Virus record (IMG/VR): IMGVR_UViG_3300043466_004051
Coordinates: 1-22,110 of that record
DNA from: a virus
Strand: one strand, 5' to 3'
Length of the DNA stretch: 22,110 nucleotides
Position numbers and translations under genes: made by a program. The notes beneath the pieces are model-generated. The model was not told the origin of the DNA, did not search any database, and saw only the letters and a list, made by a program, of their open reading frames with translations. Every line of letters starts with the position of its first letter. Positions within the stretch are counted from its first letter, which is position 1. Shown piece by piece: positions 18,527 to 22,110 of the stretch.

Positions 18527-18918
18527 AAAACAACACCACCTTCACCATCAGCGTCACCATCGCGAGTCTCGCCGCGCTCGCTTTCATCCTCTGGGGCCTG
18601 CCACAACTCGGCGTCTACAACCGCACCCTCGCCGGTAAAGCCGCACTGATGGAAGCCGAGAGCACCCGCCAGGTGAAAGTCCTCGAAGCCAAAGCCAAGA
18701 AAGACTCCGCCTCTCTCGAGGCCGAAGCCGAGATCGAGCGCGCCAAAGGCGTCGCCGAAGCCAACCGCATCATCGGCGACTCCCTCAAGGACAACCCTCG
18801 CTACCTCCAATACCTCTACATCGTTGGCCTCCAAGAAGGCAGCGAAAAAGGCAACCGCACCATCTACGTCCCCACCGAGGGCGGCCTCCCTATCCCCACC
18901 CTCGGCATCGAAAAGTGA
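18523..18918 (+). CDS. Membrane protein with SPFH/prohibitin-like C-terminal segment, 131 aa
   Basis: A membrane span (SVTIASLAALAFILWGLPQL, about residues 10-29) is followed by a long charged helix, AGKAALMEAESTRQVKVLEA, KAKKDSASLEAEAEIERAKG, then VAEANRIIGDSLKDNPRYLQ and YLYIVGLQEG. The last part resembles the end of band-7/stomatin/prohibitin proteins, but the SPFH core is missing. Short proteins of this build recur in phages. It would be an inner-membrane protein with a cytoplasmic coiled coil. What it does for the phage is unknown; membrane scaffolding or interference with host FtsH-SPFH complexes are guesses. Confidence 0.75.
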   Translation: MKNNTTFTISVTIASLAALAFILWGLPQLGVYNRTLAGKAALMEAESTRQVKVLEAKAKKDSASLEAEAEIERAKGVAEANRIIGDSLKDNPRYLQYLYIVGLQEGSEKGNRTIYVPTEGGLPIPTLGIEK

Positions 18919-18923
18919 CTTCC

Positions 18924-19121
18924 ATGGATTACACCCCCAACTACCTCGTCTACCAAGTCGGCTGCATCGAGTGCGGCGTCAGCTCTTATCCCATCAAGAC
19001 CTGCGCAACCCTCGACGAAGCCAAGTCCGTAGCCACCTCCCACCCCAGCACCTGGGAAACCGAGGGCGGCGAAGGCTACGTCACCATCATCGACCTTCAC
19101 ACCTGCAAAACCGTCGGATGA
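18924..19121 (+). CDS. Hypothetical protein, 65 aa
   Basis: MDYTPNYLVYQVGCIECGVS, then CATLDEAKSVATSHPSTWET and a final beta segment (YVTIIDLHTC). The CxxC and later cysteines might bind metal. ATG 18924 is used; GTG 18915, which overlaps the previous stop as GTGA, is an equally credible start adding three residues. The stop overlaps the thyX start as ATGA. Confidence 0.65.
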   Translation: MDYTPNYLVYQVGCIECGVSSYPIKTCATLDEAKSVATSHPSTWETEGGEGYVTIIDLHTCKTVG

Positions 19122-19852
19122 GTACCTCTCCCATCGACCCTCACTTCCGCGTCGAAGTTTTATCCCGCACTGAGCACCCCCAAACGCTCTGCTGGTGGGC
19201 CATGCACCAGGACTACTCCGAGAACTTCGTCTTTGATGAAGACCCCCCATCTGAATCCGAGGCCGGCGCCCTCATCGTCAAACACCTCCTCGCCGGCGAG
19301 CGAGGCCACTACGGACCCCTCGAACACCCCGCCATCACCTTCAACGTCGGCGGCTTCCCCCACTCGGTGATGCAGCAAGCCCGCACCCACCGCGTCGGCG
19401 TCAGCTTCGACGTTCAATCCGGCCGCTACACCGGCCGCCGCATCCTCGACGTCTGCACCGGCACCCGCGACGCCGAAGAAGTCTTCTACCTCCGCCCCGT
19501 CGGTACCTACCGCGACCGCCAAGGCAAGAAGTACGACTACACCGAAGACCAGCGGATCATCCACCGCATCATCTGCATCGACTCCGCCGCCCGCTACAAA
19601 CTCGCCATCGAGAACGGCTTCAGCGAAGAACACGCCCGGGACATCATCCCCTACGCCATCCGCCAGGACTTCGTCGTCAGCTTCAACCTCCGCTCTCTAC
19701 TCCACTTTTTGGATCTGCGCTCCAAACGCGACGCGCAACTAGAGATCCAACAACTGTGCGATCTCCTCTGGCCCCATTTGGAAGCCTGGGCCCCCGAGAT
19801 CGCCTCCTGGTACGCCACTTCCCGCCTCCACAAAGCCCGTCTTGCACCTTAA
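19118..19852 (+). CDS. thyX: Flavin-dependent thymidylate synthase
   Basis: Makes dTMP from dUMP using methylenetetrahydrofolate, FAD and NADPH. The 244-residue protein carries the ThyX signature in RTHRVGVSFDVQSGRYT (R89-T-H91-R92 ... S101-x-R103), preceded by GHYGPLEHPAITFNVGGFP (63-81). The C-terminal motif NLRSLLHFLDLRSKRDAQLE (190-209) holds the conserved Asn, Arg, His and Arg residues of the active site. Cyanobacteria and their phages commonly use ThyX. ATG 19118 sits in an ATGA overlap; a longer frame to the left only reads neighbouring genes out of frame. The following gene is AT-rich and begins 5 bp later. Confidence 0.95.
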   Translation: MSTSPIDPHFRVEVLSRTEHPQTLCWWAMHQDYSENFVFDEDPPSESEAGALIVKHLLAGERGHYGPLEHPAITFNVGGFPHSVMQQARTHRVGVSFDVQSGRYTGRRILDVCTGTRDAEEVFYLRPVGTYRDRQGKKYDYTEDQRIIHRIICIDSAARYKLAIENGFSEEHARDIIPYAIRQDFVVSFNLRSLLHFLDLRSKRDAQLEIQQLCDLLWPHLEAWAPEIASWYATSRLHKARLAP

Positions 19853-19857
19853 AAACG

Positions 19858-20472
19858 ATGACACAACTCCTTACTGCCCTTGATTGGATGAATTCGCAAA
19901 ACAAGTACGACAGCGTTCAACCCGAAGTCAAAGAACTTATTGCCGCCTTATTTGACCGCGCCATATTACATTTACAAAAGAAGACAGAAGAGCTGGCTAG
20001 GAAAGTAATCGAGGAACACATAGGAACCCCTGGTCAACAGAAAGAAGCAGTAAAGCAAGTTACATTAAACACGCTGTCCACGCTTCCGGCCGAGACACTG
20101 ATACGCAATGTCGTAGAGAGTTACCTACGTGAGCTCAAGATCCCACAAACATTAAAAGAACTTGAAGACAGTAGTACTACTAATAGTTACTTACCAGCTT
20201 ACCATAGTGCCAGCGAAATAAGAGACATAATAAAAGAGCACCTTGCAGAGATACAAGACTACTTCGGTACGCGTGAAGTGTCACTCTCTGCATTGTGCGA
20301 TCACCTTCAGCGCTACACTACTTTACGTTCTGACGATCACGTCATAAAGGGCAATGGCGGGAAACGCTGGAATCAACAAGTGGGCAACGCCCTAAACACA
20401 TCTATTTGGAAAGACTGCCCCATTGTCCGGGCCCATATACGCGGTCATTACATCGTCACACCGCAGCAATGA
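19858..20472 (+). CDS. AT-rich hypothetical protein, 204 aa, likely acquired
   Basis: Not recognised. N-terminal helices (ALDWMNSQNKYDSVQPEVKE, then AALFDRAILHLQKKTEELAR), a charged helical middle, and a C-terminal domain (VSLSALCDHLQRYTTLRSDD, then GKRWNQQVGNALNTSIWKDC, ending RGHYIVTPQQ) that could be a winged helix. Its base composition is clearly richer in A and T than the genes on both sides, with rare codons such as ATA, TTA and AGA, so it probably arrived separately. It lies between thyX and a small gene that overlaps it by ATGA, which is the position expected of a cargo gene. Confidence 0.75.
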   Translation: MTQLLTALDWMNSQNKYDSVQPEVKELIAALFDRAILHLQKKTEELARKVIEEHIGTPGQQKEAVKQVTLNTLSTLPAETLIRNVVESYLRELKIPQTLKELEDSSTTNSYLPAYHSASEIRDIIKEHLAEIQDYFGTREVSLSALCDHLQRYTTLRSDDHVIKGNGGKRWNQQVGNALNTSIWKDCPIVRAHIRGHYIVTPQQ

Positions 20473-20651
20473 CCTACACCTCCCCCCTCCTCATCACCAT
20501 CCGCTCCACCCCCGACGGCTACTACCACTGGGAACTCCACGACGGCCCTGACGGCGCCTTCACCTACGCCGGCACCGCACCCCTCCTCGAGCGCTGCTTC
20601 GAGGACATCATCCGCGCCCAGTGGGCCCTAGCCGAACACCTCACCACGTGA
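20469..20651 (+). CDS. Hypothetical protein, 60 aa
   Basis: ITIRSTPDGYYHWELHDGPD followed by AFTYAGTAPLLERCFEDIIR looks like a small beta sheet followed by a helix. Similar short proteins occur in phages and cyanobacteria, function unknown. Overlaps the previous gene by ATGA and the next by GTGA. Composition returns to GC-rich here. Confidence 0.65.
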   Translation: MTYTSPLLITIRSTPDGYYHWELHDGPDGAFTYAGTAPLLERCFEDIIRAQWALAEHLTT

Positions 20652-21127
20652 CAACCCCCTGCCCCGAGTGCGGCACCACCCACACCCACGTCATCCGCAC
20701 TGATCACCTCCGCAACGGCACCATCCGCCGCCGCCACGCCTGCCGCTCCTGTACTCACCGCTGGACCACACTCGACGGCCCTCTCCCACCTCGCTCCGCC
20801 CCCGCACCCCGCTCAAGTCACCACAGTTGGATCGGCCTCACCGAGAGCGACATCGTCCACATCCTCCGCTCCCCTCTCTCCGACACCGCTCTCGCACCCC
20901 TCTACAGCTGCAGCCGCCAATCCATCTCCAACATCCGCAGCGGCCGCAGCTTTGCCACAGTCCGCCCTGACATCCCCCGGCGCTCTCCGCGCCATCAATA
21001 CTCCGCGGACGGCCCCACTTGCGCCAGCTGCTCCCACTGGAGCGGCTCCCGCTGTGGCTTCGGCTACCCCGAGGCCGCCGAAGACCCCCGCTTCGCCCAG
21101 GACTGCGACCTCTACTTGGCCGCATAA
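20648..21127 (+). CDS. NrdR-like zinc ribbon plus helix-turn-helix and cysteine module
   Basis: GTG start overlapping the previous stop; 159 residues. N-terminal CPECG (C5, C8) then IRRRHACRSCTHRWTT (C32, C35) reproduces the zinc ribbon of the ribonucleotide-reductase repressor NrdR, including the IRRRxxCxxCxxRxTT part, but no ATP-cone follows. Residues about 80-103 (TALAPLYSCSRQSISNIRSG) form a helix-turn-helix. The C-terminus CASCSHWSGSRCGFG ... CDLY has four cysteines (C125, C128, C136, C153) that may bind a second metal. Probably DNA-binding. It sits just before dCTP deaminase and near thyX, so control of nucleotide genes is a reasonable but unproven idea. Confidence 0.7.
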   Translation: MTTPCPECGTTHTHVIRTDHLRNGTIRRRHACRSCTHRWTTLDGPLPPRSAPAPRSSHHSWIGLTESDIVHILRSPLSDTALAPLYSCSRQSISNIRSGRSFATVRPDIPRRSPRHQYSADGPTCASCSHWSGSRCGFGYPEAAEDPRFAQDCDLYLAA

Positions 21128-21146
21128 CACCATCGCGCTACCGTTA

Positions 21147-21755
21147 ATGCTCCTCTCCGACACCGAGATCACGACCCTGGCCACCGAGGCCGGCATGATC
21201 ACACCCTTCATCCCTGCCCTGGTCCGCACCCGCCGCGACGAGCGCCGTGTCCTCAGCTATGGCCTCTCAAGCTACGGATACGACCTCCGCCTCAGCGACC
21301 GTGAGTTCCTCGTCTTCCAGCCGCTACGCGAGCCCGGCACTAACAACCACGCTGTAGTTGATCCCAAGGACTTCAATCCAGCGCACCTGAAGCCTGTACC
21401 CCTCCACAACACCTCCGAGGGCGATTCGTACTTTGTGCTACCCGCACACAGCTACGGCCTTGGTGTTGCCGTCGAATGCTTACAAATACCATCAGACATT
21501 ACCGCACAATTCATCGGAAAAAGCACTTATGCACGCTGCGGAGTAATTGCTAACTTAACGCCCGGAGAAGCCGGCTGGAAAGGGCACCTCACCCTCGAAT
21601 TCAGCAACAGCTCTGACTCTCCCTGCCGCATCTATGCCAACGAAGGCATTGTCCAGGCGCTGTTCTACCGCGGAGCTCCTTGCTCCACCTGCTACGAAAC
21701 CCGCGCCGGTAAGTATCAGGACCAACCCGAGCGCGTCGTAACCGCACGCATCTAG
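21147..21755 (+). CDS. dcd: dCTP deaminase
   Basis: Converts dCTP to dUTP, the first step toward dUMP for ThyX. The 202-residue protein matches the cyanobacterial/proteobacterial form: MITPFIPALVR, LSYGLSSYGYDLRLS, VVDPKDFNPAHL, YFVLPAHSYGLGVAVE, IGKSTYARCG (active-site Ser/Arg region), EAGWKGHLTLEFSNSS (catalytic Glu) and the C-terminal AGKYQDQPE. Whether it also has dUTPase activity cannot be judged; no separate dUTPase is seen. ATG 21147 gives the usual length and N-terminus. A stretch around 21478-21560 has AT-rich codons unlike the rest of the gene, hinting at recombination within it. Confidence 0.95.
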   Translation: MLLSDTEITTLATEAGMITPFIPALVRTRRDERRVLSYGLSSYGYDLRLSDREFLVFQPLREPGTNNHAVVDPKDFNPAHLKPVPLHNTSEGDSYFVLPAHSYGLGVAVECLQIPSDITAQFIGKSTYARCGVIANLTPGEAGWKGHLTLEFSNSSDSPCRIYANEGIVQALFYRGAPCSTCYETRAGKYQDQPERVVTARI

Positions 21756-21818
21756 CCAACTTCAATCGCACCCGTATATTCTTCCGCTAGTCTGAACCTA
21801 TCGGAACACTTACGCCCA

Positions 21819-22110
21819 GTGGTTGATCGCGTCTACGGCCCCGACGGCCTTAACGAGCGCCAACGCATCGCTGCCAACTTTCTCGCGCGCGGCACCACCA
21901 TCCGTGAAACCGCGCGCAAGATTGGTGTCAGCGAAAAGTCCGTCTACACCTGGCGTCAGCGCCCCGCCGTCCAGCAAGCCATCTCCCGCATTCAGCAGGA
22001 ACTCCTCTCCGAGACCGGCGGGATGAACATCAGCACAATCCCCGCTGCCATTCAGGTCCTCGACAGCATCATCAACGACGACGGCGCCCGGGCTGCCGAC
22101 CGCATCTCCG
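21819..22110 (+). CDS. Terminase small-subunit-like protein, 3' end beyond window
   Basis: GTG 21819 opens a frame that runs off the right edge (97 codons seen). LNERQRIAANFLARGTTIRE, TARKIGVSEKSVYTWRQRPA and VQQAISRIQQELLSE form a phBC6A51-type helix-turn-helix as found in phage terminase small subunits, which recognise the packaging site. The later part (STIPAAIQVLDSIINDDG) also fits. No ATG is available between the dcd stop and this point. The frame is the same as dcd, separated by TAG and 63 bp. If correct, the large terminase and capsid genes should follow to the right. Confidence 0.75.
   Translation, partial: MVDRVYGPDGLNERQRIAANFLARGTTIRETARKIGVSEKSVYTWRQRPAVQQAISRIQQELLSETGGMNISTIPAAIQVLDSIINDDGARAADRIS

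Noticed and set aside
21823-22026. 67-codon frame overlapping the terminase-like gene
   Set aside because: Serine/proline-rich out-of-frame product; the helix-turn-helix frame from GTG 21819 is the convincing one.

Overview
The window looks like part of a GC-rich tailed phage (probably a siphovirus) or prophage that infects a marine-type picocyanobacterium such as Synechococcus or Cyanobium. This rests on recognition of families, not on a search. Supporting signs are a phage-borne cyanobacterial-type RpoD-family sigma factor, ThyX, a cyanobacterial-type dCTP deaminase, a block of small proteins of kinds common in marine Synechococcus genomes, and a terminase-small-subunit-like gene at the right edge. 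Genes are packed with ATGA, GTGA or TGATG overlaps and mostly lack Shine-Dalgarno sequences.

Left module (1-2952). A long leftward gene, open past the left edge, encodes a PrimPol-type primase fused to a CHC2-like zinc finger, a RecA-like helicase and a winged helix. Its disordered tail is encoded by DNA full of a 9-bp repeat. It starts at a divergent promoter region with matching promoters (TTGWCG, 17 bp, TACGRT), an inverted repeat between them, and a hairpin at the predicted 5' end of the primase mRNA.

Rightward early module (2952-6715): ssDNA-binding-like protein, terminator, small XRE regulator, MGME1/RecB-like PD-(D/E)XK exonuclease, deoxynucleoside monophosphate kinase, three small unknowns and the sigma factor. 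A leftward AT-rich HNH gene meets the sigma gene tail to tail, one base apart.

Regulatory region (7365-8338). About 970 bp without convincing protein genes. It holds a cluster of GAGACTCA-type sites, three tandem promoter-like elements (TTGACA, 17-18 bp, extended TGC plus NANNCT) and about 500 bp dense in hairpins that ends in an intrinsic terminator directly before a 13-kb rightward gene train. I read it as a candidate structured RNA or antitermination leader. It is the most interesting feature here.

Rightward accessory train (8339-21755): over thirty mostly small genes, including a 239-residue conserved phage protein, a DUF932 protein, an RlpA-like protein whose start has been disturbed by a NUMOD4-HNH homing endonuclease gene, several zinc-ribbon proteins, two membrane micropeptides, a tandem paralog pair, an SPFH-tail-like membrane protein, ThyX, an NrdR-like zinc-ribbon protein and dCTP deaminase. 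ThyX, dCTP deaminase and the dNMP kinase together give a route from dCTP toward dTTP. The window ends inside a terminase-small-subunit-like gene, where packaging genes probably begin.
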